The notes: generated by a model from the sequence alone, not told the origin. Counted from the stretch's first letter, positions 26,069 through 35,067 are shown. The stretch: 64,000 bases of DNA from Paenibacillus sp. HB172176 (GCF_011947265.1 NZ_JAATHD010000013.1:83563-147562); one strand, 5' to 3'. Translations and numbers: made by a program.

Positions 26069-27097
26069 ATGAGGTCGTCCATTCCAGCTTTGGGGAAGCA
26101 GCGCCGTTCGCGGTTTCTGCTCCTCCTTTTTGCCGTTTCAGGCGCTTTGCTGCTGCTCGGCATGCTGCTGAGCTTGAAGTACGGGCAAGCGAATATTTCC
26201 TGGCGCATATTGATAGATGCGCTGACGTATCAAGGACATGAGAAGGAGCATCTCTACATTCAGACGTTAAGACTGCCCAGAACGTTGACGGCCTGCATGG
26301 TAGGAGCTCAGCTCTCTCTCGCCGGCCTGCTTACGCAGCTTGCGACGCGCAATCCGCTGGCCTCCCCTCATGTATTCGGCATTAATGCCGGCGCGGCTCT
26401 CGCCGTTGTCTTCAGTCTGCTTCTTTTCGACAGACTCAGTGCCATCGGGTCGGTGTTCATCGCTTTCGCCGGCGCTGCCTGCGGAGCGCTGCTTGTCTGG
26501 GCGTTGGCGGGCGGCGCGCAAGGAGGCGGGGTCATTCGATTTGCTTTGGCCGGTATTACCGTGCATTTCTTGTTGGCCTCTCTGACAGAAGGAGCCATTA
26601 TTCTTAATCAATATTCCACGGACAGCATGATGTTCTGGCTGGTCGGTTCAGTGAATCAGGCAGGATGGCTGGAAGCGCGGCTGCTATTGCCTTTCTTTGC
26701 CGGCGGGCTCTTATTGACCGCTTTGCTGCTGCCCGCCTTCCGGCTGTTGCTGCTGCAGGACGAGGTGGCGGCGGGGCTCGGGCAACGCCTGATTCTGGTC
26801 AAAGCGCTCTGTATGCTTCTGGTCGTTCTGCTGGCGGGCTCGGCCGTGGCGTTATGCGGACCGATTGGCTTTGTCTGTCTCATTGTTCCTCATATTGCGC
26901 GGGGGCTGGCCGGTCATGAGCTGAGGGTGCTGGTTCCGCTGACTGCTTTGCTCGGAGCGACGCTGCTGGTATTCGCGGATTTGCTCAGCAGAGCCATCGC
27001 CTTTCCTTTCGAGTCGCCGGTCGGGATCGTGACGGCCGCGCTCGGCGCGCCGTTCTTCATCTATCTGGCTCGGCGCAAAGGAGGAGCGGCAGCATGA
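26069..27097 (+). CDS. FecCD-family siderophore ABC permease, subunit 1
   Basis: 342 residues, about nine or ten helices. ARNPLASPHVFGINAGA-like text (RNPLASPHVFGI), the IRFALAGI segment and GPIGFVCLIVPHIARGLAGH with the cytoplasmic coupling helix are typical of the BtuC/FhuB family. It starts at the base after the previous stop codon and overlaps the next gene by four bases (ATGA), so the three genes are translationally coupled. Confidence 0.92.
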   Translation: MRSSIPALGKQRRSRFLLLLFAVSGALLLLGMLLSLKYGQANISWRILIDALTYQGHEKEHLYIQTLRLPRTLTACMVGAQLSLAGLLTQLATRNPLASPHVFGINAGAALAVVFSLLLFDRLSAIGSVFIAFAGAACGALLVWALAGGAQGGGVIRFALAGITVHFLLASLTEGAIILNQYSTDSMMFWLVGSVNQAGWLEARLLLPFFAGGLLLTALLLPAFRLLLLQDEVAAGLGQRLILVKALCMLLVVLLAGSAVALCGPIGFVCLIVPHIARGLAGHELRVLVPLTALLGATLLVFADLLSRAIAFPFESPVGIVTAALGAPFFIYLARRKGGAAA

Positions 27098-28074
27098 AGA
27101 AGAAGGTTTTGGCGCTTGCTTCGGCCCTTGCCGTGTTGCTCCTTCTCTTCGCTTTCTCGCTAAGCTGGGGAGCGGTGTCGATCCCGTTTGCAGACCTCTG
27201 GCCAGGACTTGCGGAGAAGGGGAGCTCGGCCTATTTCATCGTGCATGAGGTTCGCTTGCCCAGAGCGCTTACGGCTGTTCTTGCCGGCATTGGCCTTGCG
27301 ACCGGCGGTGTGATCCTGCAAAGTCTGGTGCGCAATCCGCTCGCGAGTCCGGATGTCATCGGCATTACGAAGGGAGCTGGCTTCGCTGCGGCGATGGTGC
27401 TCTTCCTCTTCCCGAGAGCGCCAAGCGGCATGGTGTCCGTTGCGGCGTTCTGCGGCGCTGTGCTCGCGTTCTTCCTGCTGATGACGCTAAGCCGCAGACT
27501 GACGTTATCTCCTGCGGCGCTGGCTCTTGTCGGCGTTGCAATCGGCGCGGTATTCCAAGCGGCCACGCAATATCTGATCGTGACGCATCCGACAAATGTG
27601 AATCTGGCCTTGCTCTGGATGTCAGGCAGCCTGTGGGGCAGAGACTGGACGCAGGTGCGGACGCTTCTGCCCTGGATGGCGCTGCTGCTTCCTTTTGCAT
27701 GGAGCCGCTATTCGAGACTAAATCTATTCCTGCTCGGAGATGAGACCGGAGCGTCGTTAGGTCTTGCCGTCTCGAAGCAGCGCTTCTGGCTCATGCTGCT
27801 TGCCGTAGCCATGGCGGGCATCTCCGTCTCGGCGGTCGGGGCCATCGGCTTCATCGGATTAATCGCTCCGCATCTGGCCCGGCGCATCATTGGAGGCCGC
27901 CATGAGTGGCTCATTCCCATGTCCGCGCTTCTCGGCGCGAATCTGATGCTTCTCGGCGATCTGGTCGGCCGCTTGGTAATTGCTCCGCGAGAGGTGCCGG
28001 TCGGTATTATGACGGCTGTCATTGGCGCGCCTTATTTTATCTATCTGCTTCGGAAGCAGAGGAAGTCGGGCTGA
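27094..28074 (+). CDS. FecCD-family siderophore ABC permease, subunit 2
   Basis: 326 residues with the same family marks: VRLPRALTAVLAGIGLATGG, VRNPLASPDVIGITKGAGFA and GAIGFIGLIAPHLARRIIG. It forms a heterodimer with subunit 1. No ATPase follows; the operon ends in a terminator. In Bacillus several such permeases share the ATPase YusV, so the same is expected here. Confidence 0.92.
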   Translation: MKKKVLALASALAVLLLLFAFSLSWGAVSIPFADLWPGLAEKGSSAYFIVHEVRLPRALTAVLAGIGLATGGVILQSLVRNPLASPDVIGITKGAGFAAAMVLFLFPRAPSGMVSVAAFCGAVLAFFLLMTLSRRLTLSPAALALVGVAIGAVFQAATQYLIVTHPTNVNLALLWMSGSLWGRDWTQVRTLLPWMALLLPFAWSRYSRLNLFLLGDETGASLGLAVSKQRFWLMLLAVAMAGISVSAVGAIGFIGLIAPHLARRIIGGRHEWLIPMSALLGANLMLLGDLVGRLVIAPREVPVGIMTAVIGAPYFIYLLRKQRKSG

Positions 28075-28093
28075 AGAAGTGACGCATTGATTT

Positions 28094-28140
28094 AGAGCAA
28101 GAGCTCGGTCCCGATAGGCCGAGCTCTTGCTCTGTTTGTT
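28094..28140. terminator. Strong hairpin terminator between convergent genes
   Basis: Perfect 15-bp stem AGAGCAAGAGCTCGG / CCGAGCTCTTGCTCT followed by GTTTGTT. It separates the siderophore operon from the convergent ytr-like operon. Confidence 0.8.
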
Positions 28141-28147
28141 GCAGTTC

Positions 28148-29407
28148 TCAGAAGGTGGAATAGAGCGAAAGATCTATGACATGAAGTTGCTCGGACGCTT
28201 CTTCGTTAGATTGCCGGCTGCCTCCCGTTTTCACAACCTTACCTTGATACAGGATATTACCGTTCATCAAATCAAGAACAAATGCGCCAGGGATACCATC
28301 GGTATGCGTCAGCAAATAAATACGTTCGCCAGAAATTTTTACATCATTAATTTCATCCGAGCCTAGCTTCTTCGCCGATATGGACAGGTAGTCATCGTCA
28401 ACATCGTTAGTTGCCAAATCCATGCGTGAAACCTGTAACTGGGTCGAGGTCTGCTTCGCATGATACAAGTAGTCGGTCTGAAGATTGTTCACGAATCGAA
28501 AGTCGAATCTACTTATGCTGTCATTCGGATTCACATAGGCTTCCTGCCAAGTCTCATTCTGCAATTCCTTCAATTCTCCTGTGAGATAGGAGTAGGAATA
28601 GTAAACATATTCTTCCTCCTTTCTTCCTACTGATCTGCCGCTAACCTGGAAATAGATACGCTCGCTGGGCATGGTGATGATATCGGTGGAGAGCTGTCTT
28701 GGAAGGGTATCGTCGCGATGTCGATTCTCCCATAAGTTGAGCTTCGTATCTTCCACGAAATCGCCGTTCTTCTCGTCGAAGGCATATACATGATAACTGT
28801 ATTCTTGAGATGGTTTGTTGCGTACGTACACAAGGATAAAGATCTTGGATTCGAGCAACTGGACATCGTAGACATTCATCTCCACGGTTCCTTTCGGCAC
28901 ATCCAAGCTAGTATGCAGCTCTCTTGACTTACCTGTCTCCTCATCCAAAATACTGGTTGCGAACTTCGCTTTGGGAGCGGAGGATTCGGAACCTTTTACT
29001 TGAACTTCGCTATATACGGTCTGCTTCTCATCTCGATAAAATCCCCCTATACCTCTTTTCTTGCCGCGCAAGAACGAGCGATGCTTCTCGAGAAGATCCT
29101 CCATCCCCAGATAGGAATACATAAATTCCTCTCGATTTGTAATGGATGTGCGCTGATTTCGAGTTAGTGCTGAGAATTCTGTTCCCTCTTCTGTTATGGT
29201 TAAATGCTCAGAATGCCCGGATAAGTAATAATCTCCGGGTATTATAATAGCTTCACCTTCCGAGGTGCTGCCTTGCACAAGCTCCAGCTTGTATTCAGGC
29301 ATATAGTCCGTTCTACCAATCGCATAATAGTATCCTATACCGCTTACTGCCAGCACGAACAGCAGCAGGATTAACCCATAGCGCTTCACGCTTCTATATC
29401 GCAGCAT
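28148..29407 (-). CDS. Membrane-anchored extracytoplasmic protein of unknown function in ABC operon
   Basis: 419 residues. One N-terminal membrane helix (YGLILLLFVLAVSGIGYYYA) is followed by a large exported, beta-rich domain with recurring strands such as KIFILVYVRNKP, ERIYFQVSGRS and ERIYLLTHTDG, which may form a beta-propeller. I do not recognise the family. AAGGAGG lies before the ATG. It is the last gene of the GntR-ATPase-permease operon, starting 24 bases after the permease stop, so it probably works with that transporter at the cell surface. Confidence 0.65.
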   Translation of the reverse strand: MLRYRSVKRYGLILLLFVLAVSGIGYYYAIGRTDYMPEYKLELVQGSTSEGEAIIIPGDYYLSGHSEHLTITEEGTEFSALTRNQRTSITNREEFMYSYLGMEDLLEKHRSFLRGKKRGIGGFYRDEKQTVYSEVQVKGSESSAPKAKFATSILDEETGKSRELHTSLDVPKGTVEMNVYDVQLLESKIFILVYVRNKPSQEYSYHVYAFDEKNGDFVEDTKLNLWENRHRDDTLPRQLSTDIITMPSERIYFQVSGRSVGRKEEEYVYYSYSYLTGELKELQNETWQEAYVNPNDSISRFDFRFVNNLQTDYLYHAKQTSTQLQVSRMDLATNDVDDDYLSISAKKLGSDEINDVKISGERIYLLTHTDGIPGAFVLDLMNGNILYQGKVVKTGGSRQSNEEASEQLHVIDLSLYSTF

Positions 29408-29431
29408 GCTTAAACCTCCTTCTCATACAGC

Positions 29432-30277
29432 TCATACGGTAACCTTCTTCGACAGCAGCCGGTTCCCGAGCCAGAGCGACAGCCCAAGGACGAGCAGGAA
29501 CATGAACAGCTCCATCATGAAAATTTCGGTGCCGAAGAAATAGCCTGTTCCGAACATGGTTTCCAGCAAGGACACGGGAAACAAGATGAGACCCAAGCAC
29601 ACAATCAGATACGTCACTCCATACAATATGCCGATCCTGCGATAGCTCCGCTCCAGCAGAATCGCCGTGAAAACCGCAATGACGGCTGTCATTCCCATGC
29701 CGTAGAAATAGATGAATTGTTCAAAGCTTCTTGGAAAAAGCATCGGCAAAAGCTGATTGCGGCTGATCACGTCTACAATATGCGAATCCGCACGCTGAAC
29801 GGATGGAACAAGCAGCTTGAACACCCAGCCTTCGATCGGCAGCAAGACAAGCTGAAACGACAGCATGCTGAAGACGAGAAGGAGGAGCGAGGTGAGCTTG
29901 GCCCAGTATAGATTCATTCTTGCCGCAGGCAGCATCAGCAAGCGGTAGATGAAGGTCGAGCGGCCGAGCCAGTCCCGATACCAGATGAAGAAGACATAGA
30001 AGGACAGGGCGGCTATGCTGACCAGAATGACAAGAATGAACGGCTTTGGTGTGCTGAAGATAACCCAATCGAAGGTTAGCTTATCAACATCGATTTTAGT
30101 AGAGGAATTGACTGTGTCCTTGATTCGGTTCATTGCGTCAAGCTGAACCGCCAATCCTTGCTTCGTCTTCCAAATCACTGCAATGATCTGGACAGCAGCC
30201 GTCAAGCCCATAAGCGCAAGCAGAATCCATCGAAAACGATGCAGCTCCATTTGTACAAGCTTCAAATAGCTCTTCAT
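29432..30277 (-). CDS. ABC-2-type transporter permease (ytr-like)
   Basis: 281 residues from the ATG at 30277, which overlaps the ATPase stop codon (ATGA). Six or more hydrophobic segments, for example ILLALMGLTAAVQIIAVI, FILVILVSIAALSFYVFF and IGILYGVTYLIVCLGLILF. The substrate is unknown. Overlapping start and stop codons with the ATPase indicate one complex. Confidence 0.78.
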   Translation of the reverse strand: MKSYLKLVQMELHRFRWILLALMGLTAAVQIIAVIWKTKQGLAVQLDAMNRIKDTVNSSTKIDVDKLTFDWVIFSTPKPFILVILVSIAALSFYVFFIWYRDWLGRSTFIYRLLMLPAARMNLYWAKLTSLLLLVFSMLSFQLVLLPIEGWVFKLLVPSVQRADSHIVDVISRNQLLPMLFPRSFEQFIYFYGMGMTAVIAVFTAILLERSYRRIGILYGVTYLIVCLGLILFPVSLLETMFGTGYFFGTEIFMMELFMFLLVLGLSLWLGNRLLSKKVTV

Positions 30278-30963
30278 GCCAAATACACCTCCCTCATCAC
30301 ATCGACCACGGATTTGCCTTGCTCGCTTCGCATTTCCTCGCAATCGAACGCCATGCGAACCTCGCCGTCCTGCAGCAGCACCGCTCGGTCCATGAGATGC
30401 TCGATCTCGTTGATTTCATGCGTCGTCATAATGACGCCGCGCCCGTCGATCAGATCGCTGGTGAATGCCTCTGCGATGACCTCTCTTGTGAACAGGTCGA
30501 TACCCGAGAACGGCTCGTCCATCAGGATGTAATCGGCATTTTGACCAAGGCCGAGCAGTAGATTGAGCTTCGCGGCCATGCCTTTGGACAAGCTTCCGAT
30601 GCGCGCCCGCTCGTCCAGCTTGAAGAAGCGAAGCAATTCTTCGGCGCGAGCTGGATTCCAGCTGTCGTAGAAGTCGTCCATGAACTGCAGCGCCTCTCCA
30701 ATTCGCATGCCAAGCGGCATGGTGAGATGATCGGGCACGAAGGCAATTTTCTCATATATGGAAGGCGTCAATTTCTGACCGTCAATGGTGATATGGCCCC
30801 CAGACAGCGGCGTCAGTCCCATAATGGCCTTCAGAATGGTCGATTTCCCTGCGCCGTTCACTCCGATCAAGCAGGTGATTTGACCCTTTTCGGCTTGAAA
30901 GGAGACATCTCTTAGCACATGGCGCAGCCGGTATCGCTTGCGAATATGAAGAACATCAATCAT
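30274..30963 (-). CDS. ABC transporter ATP-binding protein (ytr-like)
   Basis: 229 residues from the ATG at 30963, preceded by GGAGG. Walker A GVNGAGKSTILK (~38), signature LSKGMAAKLNLLLGL (~130; the canonical LSGGQ reads LSKGM), Walker B YILMDEPFSGID (~150). The start overlaps the end of the GntR gene. The GntR-ATPase-permease order matches the Bacillus ytrABC operon, which is induced by cell-wall-active antibiotics. Confidence 0.88.
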   Translation of the reverse strand: MIDVLHIRKRYRLRHVLRDVSFQAEKGQITCLIGVNGAGKSTILKAIMGLTPLSGGHITIDGQKLTPSIYEKIAFVPDHLTMPLGMRIGEALQFMDDFYDSWNPARAEELLRFFKLDERARIGSLSKGMAAKLNLLLGLGQNADYILMDEPFSGIDLFTREVIAEAFTSDLIDGRGVIMTTHEINEIEHLMDRAVLLQDGEVRMAFDCEEMRSEQGKSVVDVMREVYLA

Positions 30964-31357
30964 GGCGCTCGCCTCCTTCCGCATATTCTCTCCGCACCAG
31001 CTCCACAAGCTCATCGACGCCGATATTGATTTTGCGGACGGCTGTCACGAAGACTTGCACGGCTTCGCTCGCAAGCTCCATTCTGATTCGGCTTAACAGC
31101 TCCGCATCGCTCGTAATTCGGCTATGCGAATTAGGTTCCGTTACAATCAATTGCTGCTCCTCCATTTCCTTGTACGCCTTCTGCACCGTATTCGGGTTGA
31201 TCTTCAATAAGGCTCCGAGCTCCCGTCTCGATGGAATCGTCTGATTCGGCAGCAGCAGGCCTGTCGCGATCCGCTCTTTGAAGTGGCGCACCACCTGCAA
31301 GTAGACGGGATCCCGATTATTGAATGAAATCACGGCCCATTCTTCATTCGCGCTCAT
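30956..31357 (-). CDS. GntR-family regulator, YtrA subfamily
   Basis: 133 residues from the ATG at 31357, after AGAGGT; the reading frame upstream runs through the promoter and is rejected. The N-terminal winged helix (PVYLQVVRHFKERIATGLLL, then IPSRRELGALLKINPNTVQKAYKEMEEQQLIV) fills most of the protein; the short C-terminal helix pair is typical of the YtrA subfamily. It probably represses its own operon through the palindromes at 31468-31499. Confidence 0.88.
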   Translation of the reverse strand: MSANEEWAVISFNNRDPVYLQVVRHFKERIATGLLLPNQTIPSRRELGALLKINPNTVQKAYKEMEEQQLIVTEPNSHSRITSDAELLSRIRMELASEAVQVFVTAVRKINIGVDELVELVRREYAEGGERHD

Positions 31358-31467
31358 AGCATGACCTCTCATTCGTGCTCGTCTCTCGTGCATGTGACGA
31401 TAGGCTTGGGTGAGCACAATGCGGAATTGTCCTCTGTCTCTATCTCCTCCGCACTGTACTGTCTGGT

Positions 31468-31499
31468 TAATACACTTCTGTATTATGCAGGCGATACAG
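31468..31499. promoter_or_regulatory. Operators of the GntR/ABC operon
   Basis: Two overlapping perfect inverted repeats: TAATACA-CTTC-TGTATTA at 31468-31485 and CTGTAT-N10-ATACAG at 31478-31499. Both cover the -10 of the operon promoter. Confidence 0.7.
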
Positions 31500-31510
31500 T
31501 TGGTTGTCAA
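31482..31510 (-). promoter_or_regulatory. Promoter of the GntR/ABC operon
   Basis: On the minus strand: perfect TTGACA (31510-31505), 17-base spacer, CATAAT (31487-31482). The start of the GntR gene is about 120 bases downstream. Confidence 0.8.
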
Positions 31511-31727
31511 GTTATTCCATTAGAGGAGGCAAATGAAGAATTTGGAAGGCTAACGAATTGTTATATCGCTATTGCCCATGATTCAGCATGATTAGCAAAA
31601 CGAACGAAGATCTATATGCTTATTTGCCGTTTCATGAGCGAAAGGAAGCTTTCTTCGCCGCAATAGCGTGATGATTCTTCGTTAGAATTACGCAAATGGG
31701 CGACAGGAGGTGTTTAACGCTGTGAGT
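31511..31727. other. Intergenic stretch without recognised gene
   Basis: Contains a small AAGGAAGCTTTCTT hairpin and no convincing gene. The next feature to the right is an inverted-repeat-bounded element. Confidence 0.5.
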
Positions 31728-32049
31728 GAGGCTGTCGATTACCTGTGGATCACCTGCTTATGGAACACCTCAGCCAGTTCCGCATTTGAAGCTTCAGCGC
31801 TGAAAATCAGAGCTAGAGTACCAGTAGGAGCGTCCTCCGAAGCTTCAGCGCTGGAAATCAGAGCTAGAGAGCCAGTCGGAGCGTCTTCCGAAGCTGCAGC
31901 GCTGGAAATCAGAGCTAGAGAGCCAGTCGGAGCGCCCTCCGAAGCTGCAGCGCTGGAAATCAGAGCTAGAGAGCCAGTCGGAGCGCCCTCCGAAGCTGCA
32001 GCGCTGGAAATCAGCATTGCAGCCCAGTCCACAGTTAATCGACAGCCTC
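31728..32049. repeat. Inverted-repeat-bounded element with 51-bp tandem repeats, copy 1
   Basis: The ends GAGGCTGTCGATTA (31728) and TAATCGACAGCCTC (32036) are perfect 14-base inverted repeats; the match extends to 22 bases with one mismatch. Inside, a 51-base unit beginning GAAGCTKCAGCGCTG repeats about 4.5 times (31788-32015). Because 51 is a multiple of three, long reading frames are open on both strands (97 and 117 codons), but they are translations of the repeat without a ribosome binding site and I do not call a gene. A shorter relative lies at 35544. Confidence 0.8.
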
Positions 32050-32292
32050 TGAGTCTTCGTTAGAGTTTGATGAGCTCCATCATCGGAGCCTGCTTCAGGC
32101 TACTTCGCTGATTCCGACTCAGGCTTCTTCCCTGGATTCCGCATCCCTGCTCTCTTCTTGGCCTAACATCAGGGCGCGTTATATTCTGAACCGCGCAGCG
32201 GCATACGTCGGTTTGCTTCCTTGCGCCAATCATGATACATTGCAAGCAATATGAAATACAGGACTGAAATTTGGAACGGATACGGAGGATGA
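32050..32292. other. Leader region before selO
   Basis: No gene recognised. CT-rich stretches and the selO ribosome binding site GGAGG at 32284 are the only notable signals. Confidence 0.4.
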
Positions 32293-33783
32293 ATGATGAC
32301 TACGAACGCTCAAAAACATGAAGAGTCAGGCTGGCATTTCGACAACAGTTATGCAAGGCTGCCCGAGAAGCTGTTCACCTTGCAGGAGCCCGCGAAGGCG
32401 CGTTCGCCCAAGCTTGTGCTGTTCAATGCCGAATTGGCCGCCGGGCTCGGCTTGAACCCGGAGAAGCTGCAGAGCCCCGAAGGAGCTGAGATTTTCGCCG
32501 GCAATCGCTTGCCGGTGGGCGCTCTGCCGCTGGCGCAGGCCTATGCGGGGCATCAATTCGCCTATTTCACGATGCTCGGCGACGGCCGCGCGGTGCTGCT
32601 CGGGGAACAGATGACGCCGAAGGGAGAGCGTTTCGACGTTCAACTCAAAGGCGGCGGCCGCACGCCGTATTCCCGCGGAGGCGACGGACGGGCGGCGCTC
32701 GGGCCGATGCTGCGCGAATACATCATGAGCGAGGCGATGCACGCGCTAGGCATTCCGACAACGCGCAGCCTTGCCGTGGCGGCCACGGGCGAGCCGGTGT
32801 TCCGCGAGTCCGAGCTGCAAGGCGCGGTGCTGACGCGAGTGGCGGCCAGCCACATCCGCGTGGGCACGTTCCAATTCGCGGCGAATGCAGACGAAGGGCA
32901 GGAGTTGCTGCGGGCGCTCACTAGCTACACGCTGGAACGGCATTATCCGGAAGCGGCAAGCGGGGAGAATGACGCGCTAGCGCTGCTCAGGTCCGTCATT
33001 TGCAGCCAGGCCGCGCTCCTTGCGAAATGGCAGCTTGCAGGCTTCATTCACGGCGTCATGAATACCGACAACATGGCGCTTAGCGGAGAGACGATCGATT
33101 ACGGTCCTTGCGCGTTCATGGATGCCTATGATCCGGCGACGGTGTTCAGCTCCATCGACAGGCAAGGCCGATATGCTTATGGCAATCAGCCGCAGATCGC
33201 GGCATGGAATTTGGCGAGGCTCGCGGAAGCGCTGCTGCCGCTTCTGCATGAAGACGAAGATGCGGCGGTGAAGCTGGCGGAGGATGAGTTGGCCGCATTC
33301 GCAGAGCTCTATTACAGGCACTGGCTGGCGGGGATGAGGGCGAAGCTTGGTTTGTTCGGCGAACAGTCCGAGGATGAGGCATTGGTCACGGAGTTGCTGC
33401 AATTGATGCAGGAGCATAAAGCGGATTACACGAATACATTCCTGCGGTTGATGGGCGAAGCGGTGGAGCTGGGCGGCTTCGATCTGTTCGGCTCGGAAGC
33501 TTTCGCCGCTTGGCTGGTGAAGCGGCAGGCGAGGCTTGAGAAGCAGCAGGAGGACAAGGAAGCGTCGCTGCAGCTCATGAAGAGCAGCAATCCCGCTCTT
33601 ATTCCGCGCAATCATCGGGTGGAGGAGGCGCTGAGGGCAGCCGAGGAAGACGACGACTACAGTGTGCTGCACAAGCTTCTTCTTGCGCTGGAGCAGCCGT
33701 ACGCCCATTCGCCGGAGCAGGCGCAATTTGCCGAGCTGCCCCCTAAGGCGGATCGCCCGTACCGCACCTATTGCGGGACCTGA
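32293..33783 (+). CDS. selO: Protein adenylyltransferase SelO (YdiU/UPF0061 pseudokinase family)
   Basis: 496 residues, full length. Family motifs: AGHQFAYFTMLGDGRAVLLGEQ-like start (AGHQFAYFTMLGDGRA), DVQLKGGGRTPYSRGGDGRA (~120), FIHGVMNTDNMALSGETIDY (~255, with the catalytic Asp and metal-binding Asn/Asp) and DYGPCAFMD. SelO transfers AMP to Ser, Thr or Tyr of target proteins and is linked to redox stress. The C-terminus is TYCGT: Cys stands third from the end, exactly where the eukaryotic homologue has selenocysteine. Two consecutive ATGs (32293, 32296) follow GGAGG; the second has better spacing. Monocistronic, closed by the terminator at 33875. Confidence 0.92.
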   Translation: MMTTNAQKHEESGWHFDNSYARLPEKLFTLQEPAKARSPKLVLFNAELAAGLGLNPEKLQSPEGAEIFAGNRLPVGALPLAQAYAGHQFAYFTMLGDGRAVLLGEQMTPKGERFDVQLKGGGRTPYSRGGDGRAALGPMLREYIMSEAMHALGIPTTRSLAVAATGEPVFRESELQGAVLTRVAASHIRVGTFQFAANADEGQELLRALTSYTLERHYPEAASGENDALALLRSVICSQAALLAKWQLAGFIHGVMNTDNMALSGETIDYGPCAFMDAYDPATVFSSIDRQGRYAYGNQPQIAAWNLARLAEALLPLLHEDEDAAVKLAEDELAAFAELYYRHWLAGMRAKLGLFGEQSEDEALVTELLQLMQEHKADYTNTFLRLMGEAVELGGFDLFGSEAFAAWLVKRQARLEKQQEDKEASLQLMKSSNPALIPRNHRVEEALRAAEEDDDYSVLHKLLLALEQPYAHSPEQAQFAELPPKADRPYRTYCGT

Positions 33784-33874
33784 CTCTGCAATTGGACAAA
33801 CAGCACTGCCGAAGAGCGGCGCTGTTCATTGGATATCTGCATCAGACTTGAAGGAACGTCTCTAAAGGTCTCGC

Positions 33875-33909
33875 GCCGTGCGCAGTTCTCTGCGTGCGGC
33901 GTTTCTCTG
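33875..33909 (+). terminator. Rho-independent terminator of selO
   Basis: 12-bp stem with G-U pairs, CGCCGTGCGCAG / CTGCGTGCGGCG, followed by TTTCTCT. Confidence 0.7.
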
Positions 33910-34191
33910 CTGATTCAGTCACGAGAATAAATGGAAGCGCGTACATCAGATCGCTATGGAATTTGACGAAATTTAAGGGTGGAAAACCGCGTGCTACTAT
34001 GGTTTAATTACAATATTGTGAGCTTTTCCTTCAGGGCATTGTGGAAATCGGAGCGCGTGAAGTAGTATAATAAAGTGTCCAAGCTGTCTCTAAGCTTTAT
34101 GGAGATAAAGGCGAGGGCAGCATCACTTGCAGAACTTGGGCAGCACAGCAGCTAAGAACATCGGTAGTAACACTCAAAGGAGGATTATCAT
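33910..34191 (+). promoter_or_regulatory. Long leader region of fba
   Basis: No gene seen. TATAAT at 34066 is a possible -10 without a good -35. The leader ends in AAAGGAGG before the ATG at 34192, a strong site suiting a highly expressed glycolytic gene. Confidence 0.4.
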
Positions 34192-35049
34192 ATGGCTTTG
34201 GAATCAATGAAGGACATGCTTAACAAGGCGCTGAAAGAAGGATATGCGGTAGGTCAGTACAACATTAACAACCTGGAGTGGACGCAAGCAATTCTGGATG
34301 CAGCCGAAACCGAGAAATCTCCAGTAATCCTGGGCGTATCCGAAGGCGCGGCTCGTTACATGGGCGGCTTCAAGGTTGTAACAGCGATTGTCGGCGCTTT
34401 GATCGATGAGATGAAGATCACTGTTCCGGTTGCGATTCACCTCGACCATGGCTCCAGCTTCGAGAAGTGCAAAGCGGCTATCGATGCCGGCTTCACTTCC
34501 GTTATGATCGACGCTTCCCATCATCCATTCGACGAGAACGTGGAAACGACGAAGAAGGTTGTTGAATACGCGCATGCGAAAGGCGTTTCTGTCGAGGCTG
34601 AGCTTGGCGTAGTCGGCGGACAAGAGGATGATGTTGTAGCTTCCGGCGTTATCTACGCGGATCCGCAAGAATGCTTCAAGCTGGTTGAACTCACTGGCAT
34701 CGACTGCCTGGCTCCGGCTCTTGGCTCCGTTCACGGTCCTTACAAAGGCGAACCGAACCTTGGCTTCAAGGAAATGGAAGAAATCTGCCAAACCATCAAG
34801 CTTCCGCTTGTACTGCACGGCGGAACAGGAATTCCGACTGAGCACATCAAGAAGTCGATTTCTCTGGGAACAGCGAAAATCAACGTGAACACAGAGAACC
34901 AAATCAACTTCACGAAGGTTGCTCGCGAAATCCTGACAAATGATCAGGAAGTATATGATCCGCGTAAATTCCTGGCTCCGGGCCGCGAAGCGATCAAACA
35001 AACTGTTATCGGCAAAATGCGCGAATTCGGCTCGAACAACAAAGCTTAA
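34192..35049 (+). CDS. fba: Class II fructose-bisphosphate aldolase
   Basis: 285 residues. HLDHGSSFEKCKAAIDAGF (~80-100) has the Asp acid and first Zn-binding His; VEAELGVVGGQEDD, GSVHGPYKGEPNL (second Zn His) and LVLHGGTGIP (third Zn His) follow, then KINVNTENQ for phosphate binding. It cleaves fructose-1,6-bisphosphate to DHAP and glyceraldehyde-3-phosphate in glycolysis, and the reverse in gluconeogenesis. Codon use is strongly biased to frequent codons, as expected for abundant protein. Single gene with its own terminator. Confidence 0.95.
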   Translation: MALESMKDMLNKALKEGYAVGQYNINNLEWTQAILDAAETEKSPVILGVSEGAARYMGGFKVVTAIVGALIDEMKITVPVAIHLDHGSSFEKCKAAIDAGFTSVMIDASHHPFDENVETTKKVVEYAHAKGVSVEAELGVVGGQEDDVVASGVIYADPQECFKLVELTGIDCLAPALGSVHGPYKGEPNLGFKEMEEICQTIKLPLVLHGGTGIPTEHIKKSISLGTAKINVNTENQINFTKVAREILTNDQEVYDPRKFLAPGREAIKQTVIGKMREFGSNNKA

Positions 35050-35067
35050 TAAACGATTTTTTATCAG

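Noticed and set aside
31710..32063. 117-codon plus-strand frame and 97-codon minus-strand frame over the 51-base repeats
   Set aside because: Both strands are open because the unit length is a multiple of three; no ribosome binding site and no protein-like composition.
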